Shown: positions 15,593 through 24,786, numbered from the stretch's first letter. The stretch: 64,000 nt of DNA from Parasphingorhabdus sp. SCSIO 66989 (GCF_032852305.1 NZ_CP136594.1:496001-560000); one strand, 5' to 3'. Notes: generated by a model not told the origin, from the sequence alone. Translations and numbers: made by a program.

Positions 15593-15910
15593 ATGATACA
15601 GAACCGGCATTACACCTGGCCCAAGGAGTTCATGGAAGCCAGTAAGCTTGGGCTTGCTTATGACACTACCCGTTTTGCGATTACGTACGAGGTTGAGGGT
15701 CTGCGCTGTAAGTCTCGTGATCTGAAGGAGTGCCTCGCTGAGCTTACTCTTAAGAACCGGTACTTCCTATCGGAGACCTCAGTCTATTGCCTGCTGAAGG
15801 CCGAGGAGCTAGCGGATTACATCAGCGCCGCGCGGATGGATTCTATCCGTGGCGCTCCCTTCTATTCTTTAGACACTGGGAAGGGCATATGCCCGCAAAG
15901 GCGCGATTGA
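15593..15910 (+). CDS. Hypothetical small protein abutting Rhs remnant
   Basis: Up to 105 residues, with a natural-looking composition (EFMEASKLGLAYDTTRFAIT, DLKECLAELTLKNRYFLSET). The last 15 or so residues run into the broken Rhs sequence, so the original C-terminus is probably lost and the present one is a fusion with foreign DNA. No motif is recognised. It lies 140 bp after the previous small gene on the same strand and may belong to the same cargo. Confidence 0.4.
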   Translation: MIQNRHYTWPKEFMEASKLGLAYDTTRFAITYEVEGLRCKSRDLKECLAELTLKNRYFLSETSVYCLLKAEELADYISAARMDSIRGAPFYSLDTGKGICPQRRD

Positions 15911-16369
15911 GCCTTGCCAGTTGGCGAACAGATGATGCCGGGTGCTGCTATTGACCGTGCTGCCTTCATACCATTGGGTGGGGACATCGGCATCGACACC
16001 ATGGACATAGCGATCGGTAAGATTACCCAGAGCATCATATTCCGCCACCAGCGCATCGCCATCATATAAGAAGCGGGTAATGCTGCCGCCTGCCGCCGTG
16101 CCATCAACCTGCCATAACCGCCCCATCGGATCATAGGTCAGCGTTGCCTGTTTCGCGCCCATGGCCCGTACCAGGCGGTTCTCTTGCATCTAGATAAAGG
16201 TCACACTGCCATCAGAGGTCAGATTGCCATTCGCATCATGGATGAAGCTGGCAGCGCCGGCTGAGGTGTATTGGTTAAGACCGTTCACCTGATAGGCGCG
16301 ATTCACATCATAATGTGCTGTGTTGGCATAGCTGTCATTGTCCAGCGTGCGGCTCTTGATCTGGCCACT
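15869..16369 (-). pseudogene. Rhs/YD-repeat protein fragment (broken)
   Basis: Read leftward, the DNA encodes typical YD-repeat text: YDVNRAYQVNGLNQYTSAG, HDANGNLTSDGSVTF, then a stop (TAG), then ENRLVRAMG, LTYDPMGRLWQVDG, TRFLYDGDALVAEYDALGN and HHLFANWQGSI. The stop sits where a YDA codon group would be expected, so small indels have broken the frame at about 16188. Similarity ends sharply at about 15912 on one side and about 16369 on the other. This is the C-terminal core part of an Rhs toxin-type or secreted polymorphic protein, left as an inactive piece. Confidence 0.8.
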
Positions 16370-16677
16370 TCAATTGTCTGTGATCTGAAGGCACCTAATT
16401 AGGGATTCAGTAAACTGTTGTCTAATTGATAACATATATCTGCCTTGTTTGCTTGCCTGCTAGCCGATGGTTGTCTTCGAGATATGCTGCTGGCTTTGAC
16501 CATGGGTTTGCAGGCATTCTCATGATCGCGGTCAGGCGTTTAGAGTTGGTGTCTCCATGTCACCGGCGAAGTCATCACATAGTGATGCTTCCACAGTTTT
16601 TCCGAGATCACCGGTTTCGTGGCATATCATATGGTCATAGTGTCATTGCCCGCTGGCCGGATCGGCCCAGCTAAACT
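16370..16677. other. Region between Rhs remnant and IS110 remnant
   Basis: No gene, repeat or RNA is evident. It probably contains one outer edge of the degraded insertion element, but no end sequence can be identified with confidence. Confidence 0.4.
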
Positions 16678-17634
16678 GTGTGTCTTTCTGCCACAGCAGA
16701 TGCAGCAGTATGGCCAGTTTGCGTGCGAGCGCCACTCTGGCATGTTTCAGGCCCCTGGTCTGGGCCAGGGCTTTGCCCCAGTGCTGCAGGGCGCAGGGGC
16801 GCTTCTGAGCATCGGATCACCGGCCTTGGAGATACGCCCTTTATGATCGCGCTCGCCCGACTGGCTGCGGCGCGGCACCAGTCCGGCATAAGCGGCCACG
16901 CTCGCGCTGCGGGTAAAGCGCTCAGGGTCTTCTATGCTGGTGATAAAGGTCAACGCCGTTATCGGCCCGACGCCGGGGACACTCATCAGCCGACCCGCCA
17001 CCGGGTCAGCAGCGGCCCTGGCATCAAGCAGTCTGGCATTGCGCGATAGCTGCGCCTCAAGCGCTTCGATCATCTCGGCCAGCGGCATAAACACCACACG
17101 CAGATCAGGGCGCTGGCCAAACAGTGTTTGCAACCGTTCGCGCCGCTTGCCCGGGGTTGTCACCCGGCCCAGCCTCAGGCCAAACAGCTTGAGCATCCCG
17201 CGCAGTTGGTTGGCAAGAGCATTGCGGCTGCTCACCAGCTGGCCCCTGATCTTCAGCGCCGCCCGGTCGATATGGCTGCCTTCTTGCTTGATATGCACCT
17301 GTTTGAACCATCCGGTGCGCGCCAGATGCGCCAGCGCTTCAGCATCATGCACATCCGATTTATTGACCCGCGCCGACAACGCTCCCTTGGCATGACGTGC
17401 ACAGATACACAGCACCGGCACATCACGCTCTTTCAGCCCATGATATAAAAACACCGCCAAGGGGCCGGTCTCCAATACCACACGCGCGACACCGCCAGCA
17501 TGGCGCTCCAGCCACTTGGCCAGAACATCCGGATCACTCGCCACCACATCACGGCGGACAATCTCGCCATCATCTCGCACCACACAGATATGTGTCGCCT
17601 TGTCAGATACGTCCAAACCTGCATACATCGTCAT
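16678..17634 (-). pseudogene. IS110 family transposase, C-terminally damaged
   Basis: The first 270 or so codons (17634 to about 16830) encode an IS110-type transposase: the DEDD domain start MTMYAGLDVSDKATHICVV, NKSDVHDAEALAHLARTGWF, and the transposase_20 domain LMSVPGVGPITALTFIT with AAYAGLVPRRSQSGERDHKG. After KAGDPMLR the frame runs to an early stop. The expected end (HARVALARKLAILLHLLW) is present but in another frame down to about 16678, and the usual LYEAA region is missing, so both a deletion and a frameshift occurred. The element is probably immobile unless helped. Confidence 0.88.
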
Positions 17635-17636
17635 CG

Positions 17637-17696
17637 GTCATCCTCCTTGCTTGAAGCATGCAAAATGCATGACTTCGTTCCTACAAGGAGGATGAC
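17637..17696. repeat. Inverted repeat upstream of the IS110-type transposase
   Basis: GTCATCCTCCTTG (17637-17649) and CAAGGAGGATGAC (17684-17696) are exact complements around a 34-bp centre. The proximal arm contains the transposase ribosome binding sequence, so the hairpin could limit transposase translation. It may also mark the element's left part. Confidence 0.55.
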
Positions 17697-18395
17697 TACA
17701 GCAATTACGCCATGTCACCGAAAAGACCGAATTGCCTCGGCACCATCTCACCCCCGATACTGACCAAGCCACCCATGTCCTACAAGCGCCATCGCTGCTA
17801 TTCTGGTTTCGGCTCTTTCTATCCGTTGATCTCCCGCGACTATTTTCCCCATTTACGGGCAAATGTGTCACCTTGCCTGTATCGGCACAAGCCGTTGCTC
17901 TAAGTCATTGAGTTAAGGCAGGAAAATAGCGTCGCTATGCCCAATCCTTACGAAAATCACAGGGTGACACCCTGTCACTTGTGTCACCTTTGGTTGGAAT
18001 ATCTCCGCGCCTCTGTGTCTCCGCGTGAGACTATTTCCCGCCCGATTGCGGGCAAGGTTTGTTCAAAGGGCATTGCGCAAGTGGCGAACCCCCACCCCGC
18101 TGCGACTAAGCGCCTTACGGCGCTAAGTCTCGCTGCCCCTCCCCTAAAGGTGGAGGGGGTAGGTATATTGCACGACCCCTTCGCGTTCTTGAAAATCTTC
18201 GCGTCCTTCGCGAGAAACTCTTTTAATAGGGCGGCGCTTCCAACATTGTTGGGCATCTCCAACAGAGGCACGGTTTTCTGCGCTTCATAGGTGTGAACTT
18301 TGTGAACTTAGTACAGCCCGCCTGACACTTCCCGACAATCGTCCCGCGCCACCCCCGGCTTGCAAAACCAGCGCCCGCGCCATATCGCGCTCGCC
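17697..18395. other. Gene-free accessory-to-core transition
   Basis: No convincing gene. GTGTCACC-type motifs cluster at about 17862-17873 and 17963-17992, similar to those in the right inverted-repeat arm. A hairpin CCCCTCC...GGAGGGG (about 18138-18160) is of the interspersed-repeat type seen in this genome. A 117-codon open frame over 17937-18290 has no protein character. Confidence 0.45.
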
Positions 18396-19163
18396 ATGAC
18401 CAATATTCCCGACCTCGCCCATATCGCCCGTGCCGATGGCACCAAGATCGCCTATCGCCATCGCACCGGTGCTGCCGATAAGCCGACGCTCGTATTCCTC
18501 CCCGGCTATATGTCAGACATGGAAGGCGGCAAGGCTGTGGCGATTGATGCCTGGGCCGCAGAGCATGGCATTGGCTGTCTGCGGCTGGACTATGGCGGCT
18601 GCGGCGTCAGTGAGGGTGACTTTGAAACACAGACGCTGATTGACTGGCGCGATGATGTGCTGATGTTGATCGACCGGCTGGTCGAAGGGCCGGTGATGGT
18701 GATCGGTTCGTCCATGGGCGGCTGGCTGATGCTGTTGGTGGTGCTGTCGCGGCCGAGCCGGGTGACCGGTATGCTCGGCATTGCCGCCGCGCCTGATTTC
18801 ACCATGTGGGGCTTTACCCAGGAGCAGAAGATGACGATCCTGCGCGAAGGCAAGCTTGTCGAGACCAGCGACTATGGCCCCGAGCCCTATATTACCAGCA
18901 AGGCCTTTTGGCAGTCGGGCGAGGCGAACCGGCTGCTGGACCGGCCGATAGATATTGGCTGTGCGGCGCGGTTTGTCCATGGACAGGCGGACCCGGATGT
19001 GCCTTGGCAATATAGTCTGGAGACGGCCAAGCAGCTGCGTTCAGCCGATGTGCAGACGATATTTGTCAAGGACGGCGATCATCGCCTGTCCCGGCCACAG
19101 GATATCCGTCTGATCCTGACCATCTTGGAAGAGCTGGTTTCGGGGCCGGTGGAACCGAATTAA
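18396..19163 (+). CDS. Alpha/beta hydrolase
   Basis: A serine hydrolase of 255 residues. The nucleophile elbow is GSSMGG with Ser106. The acid is probably the Asp of HGQADPDVPW and the base the His of DGDHRLSR near the C-terminus, giving a full triad. The oxyanion segment FLPGYMSDMEGGKA resembles ABHD10-like acyl-thioesterases. The ATG at 18396 gives a normal N-terminus; an in-frame ATG 36 bp earlier adds only an atypical tail. The substrate cannot be told. It is followed 19 bp later by a TPR protein gene. Confidence 0.88.
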   Translation: MTNIPDLAHIARADGTKIAYRHRTGAADKPTLVFLPGYMSDMEGGKAVAIDAWAAEHGIGCLRLDYGGCGVSEGDFETQTLIDWRDDVLMLIDRLVEGPVMVIGSSMGGWLMLLVVLSRPSRVTGMLGIAAAPDFTMWGFTQEQKMTILREGKLVETSDYGPEPYITSKAFWQSGEANRLLDRPIDIGCAARFVHGQADPDVPWQYSLETAKQLRSADVQTIFVKDGDHRLSRPQDIRLILTILEELVSGPVEPN

Positions 19164-19182
19164 CTGCGCTTTCCCAGTAGAG

Positions 19183-20049
19183 GTGCTTCACTTGCGTTAT
19201 GTGCTGCCCATTGCCCTAGTTGCTACCGCCTTGCCGACCTCCCCGGCGCATGCGCAGCTTATGGGGCCTCCTGATCCGCGCGAGGCGCAGTTTAACCAGT
19301 GTCTCGATCTGGTGATTGAGGATCCGGCGCGCGGCGTTGCCAATGCGCGCGAATGGCTGGCCAATGGCGGCAGCTATTTTGCCTTGCATTGCCTCGCCTT
19401 TGCCTTTTCCAAGCAACAGCGCTGGCAAAGTGCCGCGGACAGCTTTGCCCAAGCGGCGCAGGATGCCGAGGCGGCCAAGGATGAGCGCTCGGCTAACTTA
19501 TGGGTGCAGGCGGCCAATGCGGCGCTCGCCGATGGTCAGCCCTCGACCAGCATCGCCTTTCTCGACAGCGCGCTGATCAGCGGCATATTGGAAGGGCAGG
19601 CGCTGGGGCTGGCACATCTCGATCGGGCGCGGGCGCTGGTGGCGCTGGGTGAACTGGAGAAGGCGCGCGCGGAATTTGTGCTGGTGCAGAAACATGTGCC
19701 ACAGGACCCGCTGGGCTGGCTGCTGTCGGCGACATTGGAGCGGCGGCTCGACAATCTGGAGCGGGCGCGGGCGGACATCAATGTCGCCCTGTCACTTGGG
19801 CCGGAAGACCCGGATATCCTGGTGGAGGCGGGCATTATCTCGGCGCTGCTGGGCAATGTCGAGGAGGCGCGGGTCAAATGGCAGCAGGTAGTGACCATCG
19901 ACGCCCCCGGCCCGGCGCGCGTTTCGGCACAGGAATATCTGCGCCAGCTTGCCGAGATGGAGGCGGGCGAGGCGCCGGCTGCGGATCAGGCGGTCAGCCA
20001 ACCACCCGTCGCTCCGGAGACCGTTAGTTCAGATAGAAGTTCACGGTAG
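19183..20049 (+). CDS. Secreted tetratricopeptide repeat protein
   Basis: The 288-residue product starts at a GTG and has a signal peptide (LRYVLPIALVATALPTSPAHA) cleaved before QLMG. Several TPR-like helical pairs follow: AREWLANGGSYFALHCLAFA, AADSFAQAAQDAEAAKDE, LDRARALVALGELEKARAEF, LERARADINVALSLGPEDPD, LGNVEEARVKWQQV. TPRs hold protein partners, here in the periplasm. It overlaps the convergent SIMPL gene by 26 bp at the 3' ends. The partner is unknown. Confidence 0.85.
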   Translation: MLHLRYVLPIALVATALPTSPAHAQLMGPPDPREAQFNQCLDLVIEDPARGVANAREWLANGGSYFALHCLAFAFSKQQRWQSAADSFAQAAQDAEAAKDERSANLWVQAANAALADGQPSTSIAFLDSALISGILEGQALGLAHLDRARALVALGELEKARAEFVLVQKHVPQDPLGWLLSATLERRLDNLERARADINVALSLGPEDPDILVEAGIISALLGNVEEARVKWQQVVTIDAPGPARVSAQEYLRQLAEMEAGEAPAADQAVSQPPVAPETVSSDRSSR

Positions 20050-20764
20050 TGACAACACGGACCTTTTTATAGGGCGTATCGCTGACGCCATAGCCGCCAT
20101 CGCCATCGCGTGATTCTATCGAGAAATAGCCCTGGGTCGCGCTTTTGATCGCGCCGACATCGGTACCGCTGTCCTGAGCAAATTGTTCGGCGGCGCTGCG
20201 CGCATCCTTCGTCGCTTCGGCCACCATTTCGGGCTTGATGTCATTGAGCTTGGTAAAGCTGAAATTCATGCCCGATCCGTCCTGCAAAACCACGCCGCGC
20301 CGGACCAGATCAAATTGCTTGGAGACCGCCGCTTGGGCTTTCTCAATGTCATCGGTGCGCAATTGCAGCCGCTGGCTGATGGTGAAATTGGTTTTGCCAT
20401 ATTGGTTATACTGGCTAACATTCACGCCGGTTGGCTGGAGTGCATCTCCTGCGAAGCCGAGTTCGGTGAAGAAAGCGCGAATAGCGTCGGTGTCGCGGTC
20501 AATATCGCCCTGCGCCGCTTCCATCGTCTCGGCCTTGGCCGAATAGGCGATGGTCCAGGTTGCAAGGTCAGCGGTCACTTCGCGTTCGGCCAGCCCGCGC
20601 ACCGTGACCGAGCGATCGGCTTCTCTGGCACGCAGCAGGCCATCGCCCAGAAGATAGCCACCCGCGATCAGGCCGATGGCAATAATGCCTGCGCTGCCCC
20701 AATACAGGCCGCGCGAAGCGGTTGGTGAGACACTATGGGTGATGGCTTCGGAATCTTCAGACAT
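20024..20764 (-). CDS. SIMPL domain (DUF541) protein
   Basis: About 246 residues from the Met at 20764, chosen because a GGGGAAGAG ribosome binding sequence lies just upstream; the frame extends further to 20902 without protein character. A short cytosolic tail and one membrane anchor (WGSAGIIAIGLIAGGYLLG) lead to the SIMPL domain: SVTVRGLAEREVTADLATW, QPTGVNVSQYNQY, ISQRLQLRTDDIEKAQA, VRVVTTVNFYLN. Members are periplasmic or membrane-anchored and linked to oxidative or envelope stress, with unclear biochemistry. Confidence 0.88.
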   Translation of the reverse strand: MSEDSEAITHSVSPTASRGLYWGSAGIIAIGLIAGGYLLGDGLLRAREADRSVTVRGLAEREVTADLATWTIAYSAKAETMEAAQGDIDRDTDAIRAFFTELGFAGDALQPTGVNVSQYNQYGKTNFTISQRLQLRTDDIEKAQAAVSKQFDLVRRGVVLQDGSGMNFSFTKLNDIKPEMVAEATKDARSAAEQFAQDSGTDVGAIKSATQGYFSIESRDGDGGYGVSDTPYKKVRVVTTVNFYLN

Positions 20765-20884
20765 TTTCTCTTCCCCTTTGCGATCAGGATGCACAAAATA
20801 CAGCTTGCGTTGCGCAGATTCGAAATAGGTTTTGAGCGATGAACCGTTTCTGAACTGCGATGAATGGAGTGAAATGGAACCAGT

Positions 20885-21322
20885 ATGACCCAATTTCTGC
20901 ACAGCATGATCCGCATCAGTGACCCAGAGAAAACCGTCGATTTCTTCAAGCTAATCGGTCTGGAAGAGGTGCGCCGCTTCGATGTTGAGGCCGGTCGCTT
21001 CACCCTGATTTTTCTTGCCGCACCGGGCGAAGAAGGGGTGGCCGAGGTCGAACTGACCTATAACTGGCCGCCCGAAGATGGCAGCGCGCCCGAAGACTAT
21101 CATGGTGGCCGCAATTTCGGCCATCTCGCCTATCGCGTGGATGATATCTACGCGACGTGCCAAAAGCTGATGGATGCCGGCGTCACCATCAATCGCCCGC
21201 CGCGTGACGGCCATATGGCCTTTGTCCGCACGCCGGATGGGATTTCCATCGAATTGCTACAGGATGGCCATTTGGAACCAAAGGAGCCTTGGGCTTCGAT
21301 GCCGAATTTGGGGGAGTGGTGA
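20885..21322 (+). CDS. gloA: Lactoylglutathione lyase (glyoxalase I)
   Basis: The enzyme converts the methylglyoxal-glutathione hemithioacetal to S-lactoylglutathione. The 145-residue product has the four metal ligands in place: His6 (FLHSMIRI), Glu56 (VAEVELTYNW), His80 (RNFGHLAYRVDD) and Glu123 (DGISIELLQ). The length is that of bacterial GloA. It is transcribed alone, divergent from the SIMPL gene, with a 120-bp shared promoter region. Confidence 0.95.
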   Translation: MTQFLHSMIRISDPEKTVDFFKLIGLEEVRRFDVEAGRFTLIFLAAPGEEGVAEVELTYNWPPEDGSAPEDYHGGRNFGHLAYRVDDIYATCQKLMDAGVTINRPPRDGHMAFVRTPDGISIELLQDGHLEPKEPWASMPNLGEW

Positions 21323-21420
21323 AGGCCTTATTGACTGAGGCTATTGCATAGCGACTTTATGGCCTTGAGCTTTAGCGCTATAATGATTGTGAAGGTGAGC
21401 GATAGTAGAAAGGCTTTATC

Positions 21421-21855
21421 ATGCTTGGTTCTGCAAAGGTCAGCTTGAGCTTGGCTTTGTCTGGCAGCGCGGTCTTGTTGGCCGCCGCGACGGCTTTGCA
21501 TTTCCCGGACATAGACCTTACCGAGGATCAACGGGCTTTGCTTGAGCGAGAACTTGAAGACAGGGTCGCGGACGACCCGGTGCAGTGCATCCCGGCGGGG
21601 CGACAACTAAAGCGTATGACCGTCATCAGCGATGACCTGATTCTCTATGAGGTTGGCAACACGATCTATGCCAATACTCCAGCGGGCGGGTGTCCCCGGC
21701 TGGAGCGCAACAATACCCTCGTGACCCTTCGCCCCCAACAGCGTCTATGTAAAGGTGACATCGCCCAAGTCACGGATTTCGGGATTCGAGCGGGCATTGC
21801 CGGCTGCTCCTTTAGTGAGTTTATTCCTTACCGTTCTGTAGAAGAGGACGAATAG
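21421..21855 (+). CDS. Secreted DUF6491-like hypothetical protein
   Basis: A 144-residue product with a signal-like N-terminus (VSLSLALSGSAVLLAAATA). The mature part has the pattern CIP...VISDDLILYEVGNTIYAN, GGCPRLERNNTLVT, LCKGDIAQVTDF and GCSFSEFIPY. This matches small secreted proteins of Sphingomonadales labelled DUF6491. The four Cys residues suggest disulfides. The biochemical role is unknown. Confidence 0.7.
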   Translation: MLGSAKVSLSLALSGSAVLLAAATALHFPDIDLTEDQRALLERELEDRVADDPVQCIPAGRQLKRMTVISDDLILYEVGNTIYANTPAGGCPRLERNNTLVTLRPQQRLCKGDIAQVTDFGIRAGIAGCSFSEFIPYRSVEEDE

Positions 21856-21911
21856 GGCGCACCCATTAAAGAGCCCTGCAGGCTTTTACCGCTGGATGCG
21901 ACCTCTGCCGC

Positions 21912-23258
21912 TTAACGAACAATAACCAAATCAACCGGCAGTGTCGGCTCGCTCAGGACTTTCGCCATCGCGGCCCAGCGCATGGCCGGATCTTGGCCAG
22001 CGCTTTCGACATAGTCGCGCACCATGTCTAGGCCCAGGCCATAGTTGATAACATAGCTGCGATAGGTGTCGGCAAAGCTGATGGATTGTTCTGCACGATT
22101 GCGACCAAAGAGCATGTATTTCTGGGTGAGCTCTATCGCTTGTTCACGGCTAATCTCGCTATCGAGATAGCGTTGCGCGATGGTAAAACGGGCGCTGGAA
22201 AGATCGCGAAGGGCTTCTTGTAACTGCGCCATTTCATCTGCGCTGTCCGGGTCGAGGCCAGCAAGCGGATAGAGCACTGACTTTTCATAAGCTAGGCGCT
22301 CCTCGCCGGGAAAGGCAAGTTCTATCCCGTAATTGGCACTGCCTTCCGCGATCAGACTTTGCGGGCTGTATAGCGGATAGATTTGATATTCGACCCAGCC
22401 TCGCTGGCGCGACAGGTTACGCTCGAGCAGCATGTTGTAAACATGATGGCCGGGATAGCCCTCATGGCAGCCCAGATCGACCGCGCGACCAATGCGGATC
22501 GGCAGGTCGGTATTGATCTCTATCCTGCTGCGATAATCGCCCTGATAATAGTTATAGCCGCTCCAGGGTTTGTCGGTGACAAAGGCCATGGTGAAGTCTT
22601 CATCTTCTGGCAACGGGATATGCTCCAGAGTACGGTTTCGACATTCGGCAATGGCGGCATTGAATACCGGCTCCAGTTTCTCCGGCGCGATAGTATGTCG
22701 TGCTGGTATGCTGCCTATGCGGCTTGCCAGTGTTCCTTTGCCCGGGAATTGTTTGTTCAACCGCTCCAAGATCGGATCATAGTGAGAGAGCGGCTTTATC
22801 TCTGGAATCACGCCGAACAGACCCAGCGCCTCATCGCGGAAGGATAGTGTTTCGCCCTGCAGCATCAGCAGCCTTGTGCGCGCGGCATTTAGCTGTGCTA
22901 GTAAAAAGGTACGACGCTTTTGTTGCATTGGGCTGAGCAGAGTCTCGTCAACCAGATCAAGACGTTCTTCCAACGCAATCACCGCATTGGCGAGATCAAT
23001 CAACCCGCGCGGATTGGCCTCCGCCTCGGCTTTCCACTCGGCTGGGCCATAATAGGCGTCGATATAGCCGGGTTCCTTGGTGCCGATTTCCAAGGACAGC
23101 CGGACATAATCCTCGGCGATGCTGTCAAGTACGGATGCCGTATCGGGCGTTGCCACTGGCAGAGCGTCTTGCAGCTCGGCGACAGGGGTACAGCTTGCCA
23201 TAAAGACAAACAGAGAGGCTAACCCGATTGTGGCCCAGCCTCCGATGGTCTTTGACAT
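21912..23258 (-). CDS. DUF885 family lipoprotein (putative metallopeptidase)
   Basis: The 448-residue product begins with a lipoprotein signal (IGLASLFVFMASC), so it is probably anchored to a membrane facing the periplasm. The DUF885 zinc-peptidase-like motif is DLGCHEGYPGHHVYNM near residue 270, where HEGYPGHH contains the HExxH-like His and Glu, and downstream Glu-containing helices (GSANYGIELAF) may complete the site. Its start codon shares one base with the nhaA stop (TAATG), so the two genes are translationally coupled. The substrate is unknown. Confidence 0.85.
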   Translation of the reverse strand: MSKTIGGWATIGLASLFVFMASCTPVAELQDALPVATPDTASVLDSIAEDYVRLSLEIGTKEPGYIDAYYGPAEWKAEAEANPRGLIDLANAVIALEERLDLVDETLLSPMQQKRRTFLLAQLNAARTRLLMLQGETLSFRDEALGLFGVIPEIKPLSHYDPILERLNKQFPGKGTLASRIGSIPARHTIAPEKLEPVFNAAIAECRNRTLEHIPLPEDEDFTMAFVTDKPWSGYNYYQGDYRSRIEINTDLPIRIGRAVDLGCHEGYPGHHVYNMLLERNLSRQRGWVEYQIYPLYSPQSLIAEGSANYGIELAFPGEERLAYEKSVLYPLAGLDPDSADEMAQLQEALRDLSSARFTIAQRYLDSEISREQAIELTQKYMLFGRNRAEQSISFADTYRSYVINYGLGLDMVRDYVESAGQDPAMRWAAMAKVLSEPTLPVDLVIVR

Positions 23259-24562
23259 TACTCCGCAGCCTGAGCGTCGGTCTTTGCAGCTGCCTTGGCG
23301 GCCGCTTCCATAGCACGTTCAGCTTCCAGCTCTTTCAGCCTTTTCTGACAGGCAGAGCGCAGCACAAAATAGCCGACGACAGCAGAAACAAGCGATCCCA
23401 TCAAAATGCCGATCTTTGCCTCATCGCGAAGCAGCTGCATATACTCATCATTGCCCTTAAAGGCGAGTTCCCCAATGAACAAGCTCATGGTAAAGCCAAT
23501 GCCGCACATCATTGAAAGGCCGTAAATCTGCTGCCAATTGGCATTGGGTATCTTCTTGGCAAAACCGGTTTTGACACACACCCAGATACTGCCGAAAATC
23601 CCCAATTGTTTGCCGATAAGTAAGCCGAGTGCAATGCCGAGCGGCAATGGTGCAAATACCTCTTCCAAGCTCAGCTTGCCGATGATCTCCACCCCGGCAT
23701 TGGCAAAACCGAAGACAGGGATGATGAAAAAGGCACTGATCGGCGCGATGGCATGTTCCAGTTTGTGCAGCGGCGATTCCGCATCGTCGGGCGCGCCGGG
23801 GCTCTTGGTAATCGGTATGGTAAGCGCCGCCAATACCCCGGCGATGGTGGCGTGGACACCTGACATGAGCACCAGATACCAGAGGATCAAGGTGAATACG
23901 AAATAGATGGGCAGCGAGCGAACGCCTGCCCGATTGATGCCGAACATGATGGCCAGCACCACCGCTGCTGCTCCAAGATAGGCGACTTTCAGGCCTGTTG
24001 TGTAAAACAGCGCGATAATCGCCACGGCGCACATATCATCGACAATGGCGACAGTGACGAGAAACAGCTTAAGCGAGGCTGGAACCCGGTTGCCGAGTAG
24101 CGCCAGGACACCAATGGCAAAGGCGATGTCGGTTGCCGCAGGAATAGCCCAGCCGCGGGATAGCTCGGGCATCCCGGCGGCATAGACGACGATCAGAAAG
24201 ACAATGGCTGGAACCGCCATACCGCCCAGCGCAGCAATCACGGGCAAGCGGCGATCATCCCAGGTGGCTAGCCGGCCATCGATAAACTCGCGTTTAATCT
24301 CGAGTCCGACGAGAAAGAAGAAAATCGCCATCAGGCCATCGTTGATCCAAAGATGCGGCGTCATCGGACCGAGCTTCTCGGTCAGGACCGGGCCTTCAAT
24401 CTCATGCAAGTAATGGTGATAGAACTCATAAAGCGGGCTGTTGGCGATAATCATCGCTGCAGCCGCAGCAAACATCAGCAACACACCACCAGCGGCTTCG
24501 CTCTCAAGGAATTTGCGTAGTGCAGATGCATTGCCAGTGCGGGGTGCTCGGGGCGCAGCCAT
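23258..24562 (-). CDS. nhaA: Na+/H+ antiporter NhaA
   Basis: The inner-membrane antiporter exports Na+ in exchange for H+ and supports pH and salt tolerance. The roughly 434-residue product has the NhaA core: LWINDGLMAIFFFLVGLEIK, the DD-type ion site VTVAIVDDMCAVAIIALFYT, and AIPAATDIAFAIGVLALLG (the discontinuous helix with Thr132-Asp133 counterpart). An Ala/Lys-rich C-terminal tail (residues about 400-434) is longer than in E. coli NhaA. The ATG at 24562 has AAGGA in front; a GTG 15 bp earlier is less likely. The DUF885 lipoprotein gene is coupled downstream. Confidence 0.95.
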   Translation of the reverse strand: MAAPRAPRTGNASALRKFLESEAAGGVLLMFAAAAAMIIANSPLYEFYHHYLHEIEGPVLTEKLGPMTPHLWINDGLMAIFFFLVGLEIKREFIDGRLATWDDRRLPVIAALGGMAVPAIVFLIVVYAAGMPELSRGWAIPAATDIAFAIGVLALLGNRVPASLKLFLVTVAIVDDMCAVAIIALFYTTGLKVAYLGAAAVVLAIMFGINRAGVRSLPIYFVFTLILWYLVLMSGVHATIAGVLAALTIPITKSPGAPDDAESPLHKLEHAIAPISAFFIIPVFGFANAGVEIIGKLSLEEVFAPLPLGIALGLLIGKQLGIFGSIWVCVKTGFAKKIPNANWQQIYGLSMMCGIGFTMSLFIGELAFKGNDEYMQLLRDEAKIGILMGSLVSAVVGYFVLRSACQKRLKELEAERAMEAAAKAAAKTDAQAAE

Positions 24563-24578
24563 GAAGGATCCTTTCACT

Positions 24579-24600
24579 GGGGCTTAATGTCTTAAGCCCC
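24579..24600. promoter_or_regulatory. Perfect inverted repeat in the nhaA leader
   Basis: GGGGCTTAA-TGTC-TTAAGCCCC has 9-bp perfect arms and lies 17 bp upstream of the nhaA start. As RNA it would form a hairpin next to the ribosome binding site. As DNA it could be an operator. Either would control nhaA. Confidence 0.45.
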
Positions 24601-24786
24601 GATATTCTCTTAATGTCCCTATGTATAAGCATATTCGCGTGTGTCCAGCCGACAATGCGGCAAGTCCGCATGCCAATTGGCAGAGATCGTTGACAAATAG
24701 CAGGTAACAAGGAACAAATGCCCTGCAACATCGTGTAAAACGCCGTGCAGGCAGGCAGTTAATCGCACCGCAAAAAAGGGGGCATT

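Noticed and set aside
17937-18290. 117-codon open frame in the transition region
   Set aside because: It is composed of GC-rich repeat and hairpin sequence without protein features.
19590-19615. Self-target of spacer 9/14 (GGGCAGGCGCTGG also occurs in the TPR gene)
   Set aside because: Only 13 bases match, which is expected by chance in GC-rich DNA; the remaining spacer does not fit.
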